The translations under genes were made by a program, and so were the position numbers. DNA of 64,000 bases, from assembly GCA_020632915.1 (NCBI GenBank), contig JACKEP010000009.1, forward strand, positions 124,001-188,000. The letters run 5' to 3'. The first letter of the stretch is position 1. Each line of letters starts with the position of its first letter. This DNA comes from Alphaproteobacteria bacterium. Lineage in GTDB: Bacteria > Myxococcota_A > UBA796 > GCA-2862545. Below are positions 51,462 to 62,732 of the stretch, piece after piece. Below the pieces are notes generated by a model. The model was not told the DNA's origin and made no database searches. It saw only the letters and a list, made by a program, of their open reading frames with translations.

Positions 51462-53270
51462 ATGACCCGCCGCCTCGGTTCCGTCGCCAGCCTGCTCGTC
51501 GCCTGCAACGGCGCGGGTATCCGACAAGGGCTCCACCGGACACCAACCTGCCTGACCTGTTCGACGGCACCTACCAGGTCTCTGTCTCCACGGCGAGTCG
51601 GAGGCGTGCGAGCGCTTACGACGGTTTCGAGGTGCCGCCGCTTACTTCCAGATCGTCACCGTGGGCGACACGCTGGAGTTCTGCGACTGCCGTGTAAAGC
51701 GCCACTGACTGCGACGACTTCCCGGAGTTCACCTTCACCTTCGACGACAAGGACGAGGAATGGGTGTCCCTGGAGACGTGGACGTTCTTCAACGGTGACC
51801 AGGGCGCCAACATCTGTCTGATGAACGCCAAGGAGTGGGACGATCGAGTTCCGCTTCGAACGGCGACCTGCGCGTCCAGGGCCAGCAGGTCGAGAGGGAG
51901 GCTCCCTGAGTCCGACGACTTCGCCGAGGATGCCGACTGCGCCACCGGTTTCAGGACTGGTGCCGCGGTTCGTCGGCAACGTCTTCAACTGCACGCGCAT
52001 CGACGGCGCGTCGGTCGGCGGCGACAATTCGACGCCGAGGTCGTCCTCCTGGGCCACCGTCCGGCACACCACGCGCCGTGCAAGCGGCGCCTGCCCCACG
52101 GCTCCGAACAACGCGGGCTACAAATGCCTGCCGCAGCGCACGATGTTGCGGCGGATGCGGGCGTGTCGCACCGATATCCGGGAAGGTCTTACGGCGGCGC
52201 GCCTGCTCAGCATCACGGTTCTGATCGCGAGCGCGCTTTTGCCTGCCAGGGCGCTGTTCGGACTGTGACTGCCACGACCAGTCGGCGACCGCATCGTCGC
52301 CTCCAGGTCGCCGCTGATGGCGACGCTTCGACGTGCGCGCCGACGCGTGGCTCGCCGAGGGGCGCACGGTCCGACGCCCCGCCCAGCCGCGCTGGTACTG
52401 GCTGAACCCGGTCGCGCCTGATCCGACGCCTCATCCGCCTGGACCCGGCGGACGCCATCGGCCCACGCTGCGCCTTCCGTCCATCCCGACCCCGGACGAC
52501 GCGGTGCTGGGCCTGTCGTCCCGGTTCCCGGACGGTACGGCCGGGCGCGCTGACCTACACCCTCGACGCGCGGGTGCGCCTGATTTTCGCGCGACGCCCT
52601 CACCGTCGACGTGGCGCTGGTGGGCGACCTGCAGATCGACGCCACGACGCCCGGAGCAGCCGCCCGCGACGCCTGCGCCGACACCTCCATTGCCGACGGC
52701 CCCGGCGTCGGAGGTGCCTGCTGAGGGGCCGGTGGGCGCGCCTGACCGCGCGGTTCGACGACGCCGACGCCACTGCGCCGCCTGCCGCCGTCACCTGGGT
52801 GCAGTGCGCTGGATGGCACGGGCGGCACCTTCCTCGAGCCACCGTGTCCACTGACTGGGCACCCGCCGACATCGTTCGACGATCCGAGGTCGACAGCTCC
52901 CCACCCTGCCTCGGCCGGCGCGGGTCACGATGGTGGCGCTCGCCCTCGACGGCGCCGGCACCACACTTCCCCAGGCCGTCGACGTGGGGTCGGCCCGGCG
53001 CGCCCGGGCCAGGGCTGCGGACGGCCGGTGGTTCTGACGAGCGTCGACGTCAGCGCCAGCATTCGTCGCTCTGGCAGGGCGAGCTGCTGCCGACGATACC
53101 TCGCCCACTGGCCTGCGCCTCGACAATCCCCGTCCTGTCGCCTCGACGCCCTGTTCCCCGCTGACCCGTACGGCACGCAATGCCGTGCGACGGCGACGTC
53201 GACGGGCTGTTCGACCTGTGTCGGTTGTCTGCCCCAGCCGCGCGCGGATGTCGTGCTCGGTTACGGTGGT
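51462..53270 (+). other. Unresolved coding region, lipoprotein(s) broken by indels
   Basis: Opens with a clear lipoprotein start (ATG 51462 after GGAGG; MTRRLGSVASLLVAC). Fragments that look like one beta-rich acidic protein follow in shifting frames: LPDLFDGTYQVSV, YFQIVTVGDTLEFCDC, DFPEFTFTFDDKDEEW, SLETWTFFNGDQGANIC, SDDFAEDADCATGF and, further on, YTLDARVR, ALTVDVALVGDLQIDA and FDDADATAPPAAVTWVQ. Whether this is one long lipoprotein or two genes cannot be decided. No stop or start within it should be trusted. Confidence 0.55.
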
Positions 53271-53278
53271 GTAGCGCC

Positions 53279-55442
53279 ATGACGCGCGCATGGCTCACCC
53301 CGGGCCACTGTCGCGGTCGCCGCCCCTGCCCTGGCGTCCCCTGTCACCGAGGGTGCGCCAGCAGGGCGATGACGCGCGCGTGCCTGGAGCCTCGTCCTGG
53401 CCGTCGACGGTGCTTCCACCGATCAGCGCGCCTGGCGGCGACGTCGTCCTGACGCTGGACGGCCGCCGGTGACGCTCGACGTGTCGTCGCCGGGCCATCG
53501 CCCCAGACGGTCACGGTCACCGCACCGGTCGCCAAGCCTGTCCGCGTGTGGCCCGGCAGTTTCTCCCCTGACCCGCCTGAGATCGTGGTCGAGGCGTTCA
53601 TCGATGTCCGCATCACCTGTCACCGTGTCGACGCCGAGCAGGCCTACGAGACGCCAGGCACCCATGACGACGCCATATCCGGCTTCCGTGCAGGCGCTGC
53701 CGGGCGTCAAATTCCAAAGTGAGTACGCCCTGTCGTCGGGTGAGGGCCAGTGCGCGGCTCGCCCCCGGCGACAACCGCCATTACCTCGACGGCATCGAGC
53801 CCCTACCTGTACCACTTCAACCAGTACGCTGAAGCGTGTTCCCCGCCTCCCAGCGCCGACACGCCTTCGACCTGTGCTGGTTTTCGGGGTTCGGGGCCCG
53901 TCTGGCGACAGCACGGGCGCCATCATCGAGGCGGTGTCGAAGACCGCGCCGCCGGAGGAGGTCACCGGCAACGTCTCGATCAACTACGTCACCGTCGGTG
54001 CCGACGTGCGCGCGCCGCTCAAGCGCGGCTGGTGGTTCGGGGCCTCGGCCCGTCGCTCCTTCCAGGACCTCGTCACCCAGCAGACCGACCAGTTCCCGCT
54101 GTGGCCACGGTTCTACGACTTCACCACCCGCGCCGAGCTCGTGCGGCCCCACGACACCTTCGCCGTCTACGTCACCGGTGCGGGCGACCGCTACGACCGC
54201 AGCGTCGGCGAGCTCGACGTCCTCGATCCCTACGAGGCCACCACCACGCCCCGGTTGTCCTACGGTCGCGACTACCAGGTGGCCGGCTTCCGCTACGACT
54301 GGTCCGGCGGACGGGTGGCCTCGGCGATCCTGCACGACGCCCTCGACGGCACCATCAACGTGGGCGGCGCCCAGCGCGTGCGCACGGTGAGCTTCCCCAC
54401 CCGCCTCGACGCCCACGGCCGCATCCACGACAGCCTCACCTGGGAGGCCGGCGCCGAGCTGCGCAGCGAGGTGGCGTTCGTCGACATCGAGGACGCCGGA
54501 GCCTTCGGCGCCCTCGTCACCACCGAGGCGCCGGCCACCGCGTGGGGCACCGACCTGTCGACGACGATGCTACGCACGCGCCTCGCCGCGTACGGAGAGC
54601 TGCAGGCGCGCATCGGTCCGATCCGTCTCATGCCCGGCCTGCGGGTGGGCGTCGACACGGCGGGCTGGGAGCCGCTCGTGGAGCCCCGACTCGCGGCCCG
54701 AGCCCGCATCGCCGATCAGACCGAGCTGCGCCTCGGGGTGGGGCGCTACCAGCAGCGCCCCGAGACCGTGCAGCTCGCCTACGACCCCGACCTGCCGACC
54801 ACCCAGGCGTGGGAGCTCACCGGCGGCATCGACCAGACCGTGGCCAACCGGCTGGAGATCGTGGTCGAGGGCTACGGCAAGTGGCTCGACCACGTGCTCT
54901 GGCAGCCCGTCGACGGTCCGCCCGTCGTCGCCGCGAAGGGCCGCGCCTTCGGTGGCGAGCTCACCGTCCGCTACCGACTGCGGGAGCAGTTCTTCCTCTG
55001 GGCGTGGTTCGCGGCGGGGCGTGCGCTGCTCGACGATGGCGAGGTCGTGTTCCCGTCGGGTGCCGATCAGCCGCTGTCGGGCGGGCTGGTGGTGTCGTGG
55101 AACATCCTGCCGCCGCTCAACGTCGCCGTGCGCTACCGCCTGTCGTCGGGCCTGCCGTTCACCGACGTCGCCAGCAGCCTGTACGACGGCGCGCGCGACA
55201 CGTGGACCCCCACCTACGGCCCGCCGAACGGCGACCGCATGCCGCTGTACCAGAAGATCGACGTGCACCTGGCGTACACGGTCCCGTTCCACCGCTGGTC
55301 GCTCGACATCGCCGCCGACGTGTGGATCGTGCCGCCCAGCGCCGCGCAGCTGTACCCGACGTGGAACTACGACTACAGCGAGCGCGCCTTCGTGGTCGGC
55401 CCGACGGTGGTGCCGTTGTTCAGCCTCCGCGCCTCGTTCTAG
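53279..55442 (+). CDS. TonB-dependent outer-membrane receptor, N-terminal part frameshifted
   Basis: From ~53,905 the frame is clean for ~510 residues: the plug end (GDSTGAIIEAVSK) and a beta-barrel with alternating aromatic strands, ending RASF with the terminal Phe of outer-membrane barrels. Upstream, in the indel block, other frames give a signal-like start (ATG 53279), carboxypeptidase-regulatory-like pieces (VPGASLVLAVDGAS), EIVVEAF, DAEQAYETPG and plug pieces such as GDNRHYLDGIE. A single receptor gene from 53279 is therefore likely. Such receptors import siderophores, glycans or peptides; no TonB-box or partner gene fixes the ligand. Confidence 0.8.
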
Positions 55443-55517
55443 AGGATCCGGCGCGACGGGGGTTGCGCCCCGCCGCCCGGCGTCGGAAACTGCCGCACCG
55501 CAGACAGGGAGGCGTGC

Positions 55518-56240
55518 ATGTCCAATCCGTTCGAGGCACCGTTCGCGCAGGACCGGCCCCCGCCGACCGGAGGCGACGGCACCTTCGACGTGATGCGTGC
55601 CTTCCAGGAGGGCCTCGACGCCACGTCCCGCAACTGGCTCCCGTGGTTCCTCGTCATGTTCGTCGCCGGGTTCGCGGGCGGCCTGTCGTTCCTGATGTGC
55701 GTCGTGCCCGCGCTGTTCGTCATCCCCCTCCTCACGTGGGGCCAGACGAAGTTCACGCTCGACGCGATGGAGGGCGACGCAGAGTTCTCGACGCTGTTCG
55801 ACGGCTTCAGCAAGGCCGGCGACGTGCTGCCCTCGATGCTCGGCGTGCTGGTGCTGGTCTTCCTGGCGAACCTCCCCGGCATGATCGTCAGCCAGGGTCT
55901 GTCGCTGGTGGCCACGCTCACAGAGGCCGACGAGATGACGACGGCGCTGCTGAACCTTGTCGGCTTCGGCGCCAGCAGCCTGTGGTCGATCGTGATCGGC
56001 GTCCGCTTCTACCCGGCGACCTACCTCGTGGTCGACCAGGGACGCGGTGCGCTCGACGCGTTCAGCGAGTCGTGGAACCTCACGTCGACGTGCTGGGGCT
56101 CCTCGATGGCGCTCGGCGTCGCGGCGGGCATCGCCACGATCGTCGGCTTCCTGCTCTGCTGCGTCGGCGTGATCCCCGCGATGATGATCGTGACGGGCGC
56201 CCAGGCCAGCATGTACCGCCAGCTCGTCGGCCGCACCTGA
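55518..56240 (+). CDS. Multi-helix membrane protein of unknown function
   Basis: 240 residues preceded by GGGAGG. A cytoplasmic N terminus (MSNPFEAPFAQDRPPPTGG), then about six membrane helices: two around residues 40-75, one at ~108-130, one around 150-175, and a long pair at ~195-232 with LLCCVGVIPAMMIVTGAQ. The AFSESWNLT motif before the last helices resembles glycerophosphodiester-phosphodiesterase-type membrane domains seen in many bacteria. No transport motif recognised. Confidence 0.7.
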   Translation: MSNPFEAPFAQDRPPPTGGDGTFDVMRAFQEGLDATSRNWLPWFLVMFVAGFAGGLSFLMCVVPALFVIPLLTWGQTKFTLDAMEGDAEFSTLFDGFSKAGDVLPSMLGVLVLVFLANLPGMIVSQGLSLVATLTEADEMTTALLNLVGFGASSLWSIVIGVRFYPATYLVVDQGRGALDAFSESWNLTSTCWGSSMALGVAAGIATIVGFLLCCVGVIPAMMIVTGAQASMYRQLVGRT

Positions 56241-56252
56241 GGCCCGGCGGGG

Positions 56253-57542
56253 TCAGGCGTCGCCGGTGGCGTCCACCGCCGTCACGGCAGCGCCCCCCTC
56301 CCCCCCAGGCCCGCCGGGCGGCCCGTCCTTGCGCTCGGCGTGCTCCTGGTGGGCCGCCGCGCGAGCGATGTCGTCGCGCTGCTCCACGTGGGCCAGCAGG
56401 GCGGTGATGGCGGGCCGCACGTCGTACAGGCTCTCCGGGCAATAGCCCGCGGGCACGGGCGGCCCGTCGACCTCGACGAGCTCGCTGCGGACGGCGTGCT
56501 CGCCCTGCATCCACACCTCGGCGAACACCTTGGGCATCGGTCGGGCGACCGTGCCGTCCGGGGCGAGCACGAACTCGTTGCGCATCGCCCCGGTGACCAG
56601 CAGCTTGCGGTCGGCGTAGGACGACCAGCGGGCCTCGTGCAGGTGGCCCAGCAGGATGACCGAGGGGCCGTCGGGCTCGCGGAGCATGCGGTCGAACGAC
56701 GCATCGAGGGACGTGCCCGTGTCGCGGCTGCCAAAGCGGTACATCACCTCGCGGAACATCGTCCAGCTCAGGCGCTTGGTGGGATCGGCGCCGCTGAACC
56801 ACCCCCGCCAGTAGTCGCGGGTCCAGTAGGCCCAGTACCGCGCCACCACCAGCTCGTTGAGCTCGGGCAGCATCCGGAACACCTCGCCGCGCGGGGTCAG
56901 GCGGTCGTGGTGGTAGACCAGCGGGTGTAGCGGCATCGCCACGTCGAGCAGCGCGACGGCCCCCCACGGCAGCGCCAGGATGTCGACGCCCTGGTGGCGC
57001 ACGAAGGGCTGGGCCGGGTCGATGGCGAACAGGCGATCGCCCTGGCTGCCGTGCTCGATGTGGACGTCGCCCACGTCGAGCTGCATGCCGGGGAAGTGCA
57101 CCCGCTCCGGGGCGCCCAACAGGGCCCGCAGCGCGTCCTGGACGGCGGGGAACAGCAGCTCGAAGTCGTGGTTGCCGACGATGAAGTGGACCGCCCGCGG
57201 GCCGGCCGTGCTCGCCAGGAACCGTCGGACGCCGGCGAAGAAGTGGGGATGCGCCGCCGCGACACGCATGAGCTTGCCGAGCGCCACGTCCGCCGTGATG
57301 TGGCGCGGCCAGCCGTCGAGGTAGCTCGTCTTCAGGAAGTCGAAGGTGTCGCCGTTGAACACCAGGTCGAGGGCGAGGTGGCGCGTGGGTCCGGCGTCGT
57401 AGGCGTCGATCAGCTCGGCGAGCCAGGCGTCGTGGGGGAAGTCGTCGGTGACGCCGCCCGCCCCCATCTCGATGTCGGACATCACCACGAGCAGGCGATC
57501 GGCGTGGCGCGGATGACGGCGGGAGGTCGGCGCTGCGTTCAC
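56253..57542 (-). CDS. Calcineurin-like metallophosphoesterase
   Basis: 429 residues from a GTG (57542) after GAGGGGG. Motifs in order: VVMSDIEMG (Asp, with Glu where His is usual), FNGDTFDFL, IVGNHDFEL, VHIEHGSQGD and GHLHEARW; together they bind two metals. Long inserts after the third motif (the WAYWTRDYWRGWF region) suggest a lipid- or nucleotide-type substrate, similar to LpxH-related or UDP-diacylglucosamine pyrophosphatase-like proteins. The acidic, Gly/Pro-rich C-terminal tail is probably disordered. Confidence 0.82.
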   Translation of the reverse strand: MNAAPTSRRHPRHADRLLVVMSDIEMGAGGVTDDFPHDAWLAELIDAYDAGPTRHLALDLVFNGDTFDFLKTSYLDGWPRHITADVALGKLMRVAAAHPHFFAGVRRFLASTAGPRAVHFIVGNHDFELLFPAVQDALRALLGAPERVHFPGMQLDVGDVHIEHGSQGDRLFAIDPAQPFVRHQGVDILALPWGAVALLDVAMPLHPLVYHHDRLTPRGEVFRMLPELNELVVARYWAYWTRDYWRGWFSGADPTKRLSWTMFREVMYRFGSRDTGTSLDASFDRMLREPDGPSVILLGHLHEARWSSYADRKLLVTGAMRNEFVLAPDGTVARPMPKVFAEVWMQGEHAVRSELVEVDGPPVPAGYCPESLYDVRPAITALLAHVEQRDDIARAAAHQEHAERKDGPPGGPGGEGGAAVTAVDATGDA

Positions 57543-57567
57543 GGTGCCCCCTCGGTGCGCCCGGCAG

Positions 57568-59031
57568 CTACCGGGACAGGTCCTTCTTGCGACGCGACAG
57601 GGCGCCCAGCGTCTTGAGCGTGGCGCCGATCCCGCCCGTGCGCTGGCGCTCGATGAGGGCGCGCATCAGCTCGAGCAGGGAGTCGGAGTACGGATACCAC
57701 CATGGCTCGATGGCGGTGGAGGTGTCGACGACCACCACCCGCGGCCGGGTGAGGTGGTCGAGCGCCTCGGGCGAGCTGGTGATGCCGGTGCCCGAGGCGC
57801 CGCGGCCCACCCACGGCAGATCCGGGAGCGCCCCGGTGAACGCGTGGTTGTTGACCCACACCATCCCCGTGCGCAGGCGCCGCGCCACGCGCTCGGCGCG
57901 CCCGGTGTCCTGGCCCCACACCGACCCGCCGAGGCCGTAGCGGGTGTCGTTGGCCGCGCGCACCAGCGCGTCGTCATCGTCGTGGACCTCGACGACCGCC
58001 AGCGGCCCGAAGGTCTCCTCCGTCCACGCGCGCGCCGTGCGCGGCACGTCGGTGAGCAGCGTGGGTGGGATGGGCGCGTCGCCCTCGGGCACTCCTCCGC
58101 AGACCACGGTGGCGCCGAGCTCGATGGCCTCCCGGAGCTGGCCGAGCACGATCTCGCGCTGCATCGGCGTGACGAGCTCGGGCACCGACGCCGCGGTGGC
58201 GTCCATCTGCGCCGCGAGGCGCGGCAGGAACGTGTCGGCGACGGCAGCGTGCACGGCGACGCGCTCGATGCTGGCGCAGTCCTGCCCGGCGTTGTGCACG
58301 ATCCCCCAGGCGATGCCGGCCGCGGTGCGCTCCACGGCCGCGTCGTCGAGCACCACCGCGCAGTCCTTGCCGCCGAGCTCGGTCTCGCAGGCGATGCCCA
58401 GCTCGGCACAGCGGCGCGCCACGAGCAGCCCGGTGCGCGTCGACCCGGTGAAGTGGACGAGGTCGGGCCCCGCCTCGACCAGGGCCGCGCCCGCCTCGCC
58501 GGCGCCTTCGACGATCCCCACCAGGGGACCGAGCTGGTCGCGGAGGCGCTCGATCAGGAACCGGCCCGAGCGCGGCGTGTGCTCGGACGGCTTGAACACG
58601 ATCCCATTGCCGGCGAGCAGCGCCGGGACGATGACGCGCATCGGCAGGGCGACCGGGTAGTTCCACGGGGAGATCACGCCGACCACGCCGCGGGGCACGC
58701 GCTCGACCCAGCCCTTCTTGCCGGGCATGTCGAGCGCCGGGATGCGCGCCCGACGCGCGGTGAGGTGGGCCGGGCCGTGGGCGGTCCAGTAGGCGAACAG
58801 ATCGGCGACGCCGAGCACGTCGCCCGAGAACGCCTCCCCGAGCGGCTTGCCGGTCTCCTCGTGGACGAGGCTGGCGAGCGCGTCGGCGCCCTCGAGCAGG
58901 GCCTTGCCGGCCACCTGCAGCACCCGAACCCGCTCGGCCACCGGACGAGCGGCCCACGCCTCCGCCGCCTCGCGGGCGGCCGCGACGCGCTCCCGTGCGA
59001 CGGCCTGGATGTCCTGCTGCGCTGCCTCCAT
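57568..59031 (-). CDS. NAD(P)-dependent aldehyde dehydrogenase
   Basis: 487 residues. ALDH superfamily: GVVGVISPWNYPVALP (N-terminal motif), VFKPSEHTP, FTGSTRTG (cofactor loop), ETELGGKD with catalytic Glu218, NAGQDCAS with nucleophile Cys252, and EETFGPLAVV plus NDTRYGLGGSVWG near the end. The usual GQxC is GQDC here. Broad aldehyde oxidation to acid (succinate-semialdehyde or betaine-aldehyde type); the substrate cannot be fixed. 25 bp downstream of the metallophosphoesterase start, likely co-transcribed. Confidence 0.9.
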   Translation of the reverse strand: MEAAQQDIQAVARERVAAAREAAEAWAARPVAERVRVLQVAGKALLEGADALASLVHEETGKPLGEAFSGDVLGVADLFAYWTAHGPAHLTARRARIPALDMPGKKGWVERVPRGVVGVISPWNYPVALPMRVIVPALLAGNGIVFKPSEHTPRSGRFLIERLRDQLGPLVGIVEGAGEAGAALVEAGPDLVHFTGSTRTGLLVARRCAELGIACETELGGKDCAVVLDDAAVERTAAGIAWGIVHNAGQDCASIERVAVHAAVADTFLPRLAAQMDATAASVPELVTPMQREIVLGQLREAIELGATVVCGGVPEGDAPIPPTLLTDVPRTARAWTEETFGPLAVVEVHDDDDALVRAANDTRYGLGGSVWGQDTGRAERVARRLRTGMVWVNNHAFTGALPDLPWVGRGASGTGITSSPEALDHLTRPRVVVVDTSTAIEPWWYPYSDSLLELMRALIERQRTGGIGATLKTLGALSRRKKDLSR

Positions 59032-59169
59032 CGACGCCCCCTTCGGCTCGGTCGTTGCCAGTCCGGAAACGCCGGTTGACAGCCGGCGTGCCCGTGGGCG
59101 GGGTACCCATGGCATGATGAGGGTGCAAGGCTCGTCCGGCCGCCCCCGAGGCCGATGCGGAGGCTCGCC

Positions 59170-60012
59170 GTGCTCGATGTCACCCGGATCCTGATCGAGG
59201 CGCTCGTCGCCGACCTGAAGGACCAGTACCGGCGCACGTACGGCAGCCAGGATCCCGACGTGCCCGAGGTCGCCGCGTGGGCCGCGGAGCTGGCGCTCGA
59301 GAACATCGCGCGCTCTGACGCGCTCTACCACGACGTCGAGCACACGGTGATGGTCACCCAGTGCGGCGCCGAGCTGCTGCGCTGCCGCCACCTCGTGCGC
59401 GGGGGCGTGTCACCGCGCGACTGGCTCCACGTGGTCCTCTCGCTGCTGTGCCACGACATCGGCTACGTGCGCGGCGTCTGTCGGGGCGACCGCCCCGGCG
59501 CGTGGCTCACCGGCGTCGGTGAGGCCACCACCGACCTGCCGCCCGGCGCCACCGACGCCGCGCTCACGCCGTTCCACGTCGACCGCGGCATCCGCTTCGT
59601 CCGCGAGCGCTTCCCCGCCCACCGCTTCATCGACGTCGACGTGCTGGCGCGGAACATCGCCTACACCCGGTTCCCCGTCCCGGCCGACCCCGAGTTCGCC
59701 GAGACGGGCTCGCTGCGCGCGCTCGTCCGCGCGGCCGACCTCATCGGTCAGCTGGCCGACCCGAAGTACCTGCAGAAGCTGCCCGCCCTGTTCCGCGAGA
59801 TGGAAGAGACCGGGCAGCACCGCCGCCACGGCTTCGCCAACCCGAACGACATGCGGGTGGGCTTCCCCGAGTTCTACGAAAAGAGCGTCGCGCCCTGGAT
59901 CGGCGAGGCGCTCGACGACCTGTCCGTCACGGCTCAGGGACGGCTGTGGATCGCGTCGCTGCACGACCACGTCCACCGCACCCGCGGGGGCGACGTCGCC
60001 CAGCACACCTGA
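59170..60012 (+). CDS. HD-domain phosphohydrolase
   Basis: 280 residues from a GTG at 59170, chosen because GGAGG lies six bases upstream; an ATG 15 bases earlier has only a GAGG three bases away. HD motifs: YHDVEHT (His-Asp), LLCHDIGYVRG (HD pair) and a later FEWRCG-free LARNIAYTRF, giving a divalent-metal site. Similar proteins hydrolyse cyclic dinucleotides or act as dNTP triphosphohydrolases; no GAF or sensor domain is attached. Divergent from the ALDH gene. Confidence 0.8.
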   Translation: MLDVTRILIEALVADLKDQYRRTYGSQDPDVPEVAAWAAELALENIARSDALYHDVEHTVMVTQCGAELLRCRHLVRGGVSPRDWLHVVLSLLCHDIGYVRGVCRGDRPGAWLTGVGEATTDLPPGATDAALTPFHVDRGIRFVRERFPAHRFIDVDVLARNIAYTRFPVPADPEFAETGSLRALVRAADLIGQLADPKYLQKLPALFREMEETGQHRRHGFANPNDMRVGFPEFYEKSVAPWIGEALDDLSVTAQGRLWIASLHDHVHRTRGGDVAQHT

Positions 60013-60063
60013 CGCCGCACCCTCCGCACCGTCGGGTCACGCAGGTCGGCGCACGCAGCCGGA

Positions 60064-61239
60064 TCAGGACGGATCGGGCAGCAGCGCCGGCCCGATCGAC
60101 GGCGTGTACAGCGGCTCGATCACGTCGGACAGCTGCAGCATCACGCCGTAGCGCCCGTCCTTGGACGACCACGACAGCCAGCGGCCGTTCCACCCCACCT
60201 CGCACGCGGCGGGCAACGCCGTGCGCGCCCCGTCGCGCACGAGGGCGCAGGTGACGGGGGCCTCGGCCTGGACGTAGCGCTCGCCGTCGGGGCGGATGCG
60301 GGCGGTGACGGAGCCCGCAGCGAGGTCGAGGGCGATCTCCACGGCGACCGGCATCCCGTCGATGGGCATCTTCGCCGTCACGGGGCCCGTCGCGGCCTCG
60401 TTCAGCGGCAGGTCGAGCGTGAGGAAGCCCGCCCCGTGGGCGTCGCCGACCCCGGACGCCTGGAGGTGGATCTGGACCGCCACCCCCGGCTCGTAGTCCG
60501 GTGGCAGCATCGACGTGGCCGGCGGGACCGCCGCGGACCCGAGGTCGCGGGACAGCGCGAGGTCGCGGGCGAGCGCCCGCATGTGGTCGACCTGCGCGGC
60601 GTCGACCGCCGCGTCGTCCGGTGCGAAGATCATCCCCTCCCACCGGGGTGCGGCCGTGTAGGGCACCAGCCGCGGGGGGGCGTCGCAGCCGACGTGGAGC
60701 CCGCGGGCGCAGAGCGGGCCGAGCCCCGACGTGGCGCCGCCGGCCGCAGCGGTGACCGCGTCGCCCTCCACGTCGACGTCCCAGGTGGTCAGCACGCTGC
60801 GCGCCCGGGCCTCGGTGGGATCGTCGTGCGGGACGGTGACCACGATCTGCCGCAGCGTCACCTGGCGCACCCGCCCCAGGTAGGTCAGCGGCAGGCTCTT
60901 CGCGGCCGCGCCGGTGATGCCGAGGGTGGCGGACGCGCCGTCGCGGGCCCGCCGCTCGGCGGCACGCGCGGCGCGCGGCACGGGCCGGCCCTCCGCGTCG
61001 GCGAACTGGCGCCCCCCACAGGCCACGATCGCCGCAGCGCCTGCGTTGTCGGGGTCGACCTCGACCTCGCATCGCGGCCGTCCCTTGCCGTCGGACGGCA
61101 CCACGAAGCGATCGCGGGGGGGCGAGACGTCCTCGACGACGACGTACGTCCGCCACGGTTGCAGGTCGGACCACGCCGGCGGGGCGGCAGCGGCCACCGG
61201 CAGCGACGCTGCGAACAGCCAGGACAGGATCAGCGCCAC
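60064..61239 (-). CDS. Secreted hypothetical protein (391 aa)
   Basis: GTG start at 61239 after GGAGGCCTC, giving a Sec signal (VALILSWLFAASLPVAAAA). The mature 370 residues are beta-rich with Asp/Pro loops and scattered single Cys (PRCEVEVD, VACGGRQ, LCARGLHVGCD, VTCALV, ACEVG). Repeating short strands suggest a beta-sandwich or propeller-like envelope protein. No catalytic motif recognised. Precedes the HtrA gene's end by 76 bp. Confidence 0.65.
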   Translation of the reverse strand: MALILSWLFAASLPVAAAAPPAWSDLQPWRTYVVVEDVSPPRDRFVVPSDGKGRPRCEVEVDPDNAGAAAIVACGGRQFADAEGRPVPRAARAAERRARDGASATLGITGAAAKSLPLTYLGRVRQVTLRQIVVTVPHDDPTEARARSVLTTWDVDVEGDAVTAAAGGATSGLGPLCARGLHVGCDAPPRLVPYTAAPRWEGMIFAPDDAAVDAAQVDHMRALARDLALSRDLGSAAVPPATSMLPPDYEPGVAVQIHLQASGVGDAHGAGFLTLDLPLNEAATGPVTAKMPIDGMPVAVEIALDLAAGSVTARIRPDGERYVQAEAPVTCALVRDGARTALPAACEVGWNGRWLSWSSKDGRYGVMLQLSDVIEPLYTPSIGPALLPDPS

Positions 61240-61315
61240 GAGGCCTCCACGACGACAGGGGGTGGCACGGCGTCCGGCCGCTCGCCACGGCGAGGCCGGA
61301 CGGACCGCGGATCCA

Positions 61316-62701
<1,386 letters not shown>

Positions 62702-62732
62702 GTGATACACGAGCCCGGGCAGGGATGCTCTC

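Larger units (their letters stand above)
50675..53905. other. Indel-rich block, probable assembly or sequencing patch
   Basis: About 3.2 kb in which no gene keeps its frame, yet recognisable protein fragments follow each other in changing frames: permease end, clpP, lipoprotein-like segments, TonB receptor start. Both edges are sharp and lie within genes that are clean outside. Substitution load is low compared with indel load, and codons still favour G/C at third positions. Uncorrected long-read gap fill would give this pattern; decay of four neighbouring unrelated genes, one of them clpP, would not. Confidence 0.8.

Noticed and set aside
50675..53905. Region read as a decaying pseudogene island or mobile-element scar
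   Set aside because: No transposase, repeats or att-like ends; the indel density is even over unrelated genes and stops sharply mid-gene, which fits sequence error better.
53469..53905. Clean-looking 5' extension of the TonB receptor in the frame of the barrel
   Set aside because: It reads as Arg/Ser/Pro-rich nonsense; the real plug and N-terminal fragments are in other frames of the indel block.
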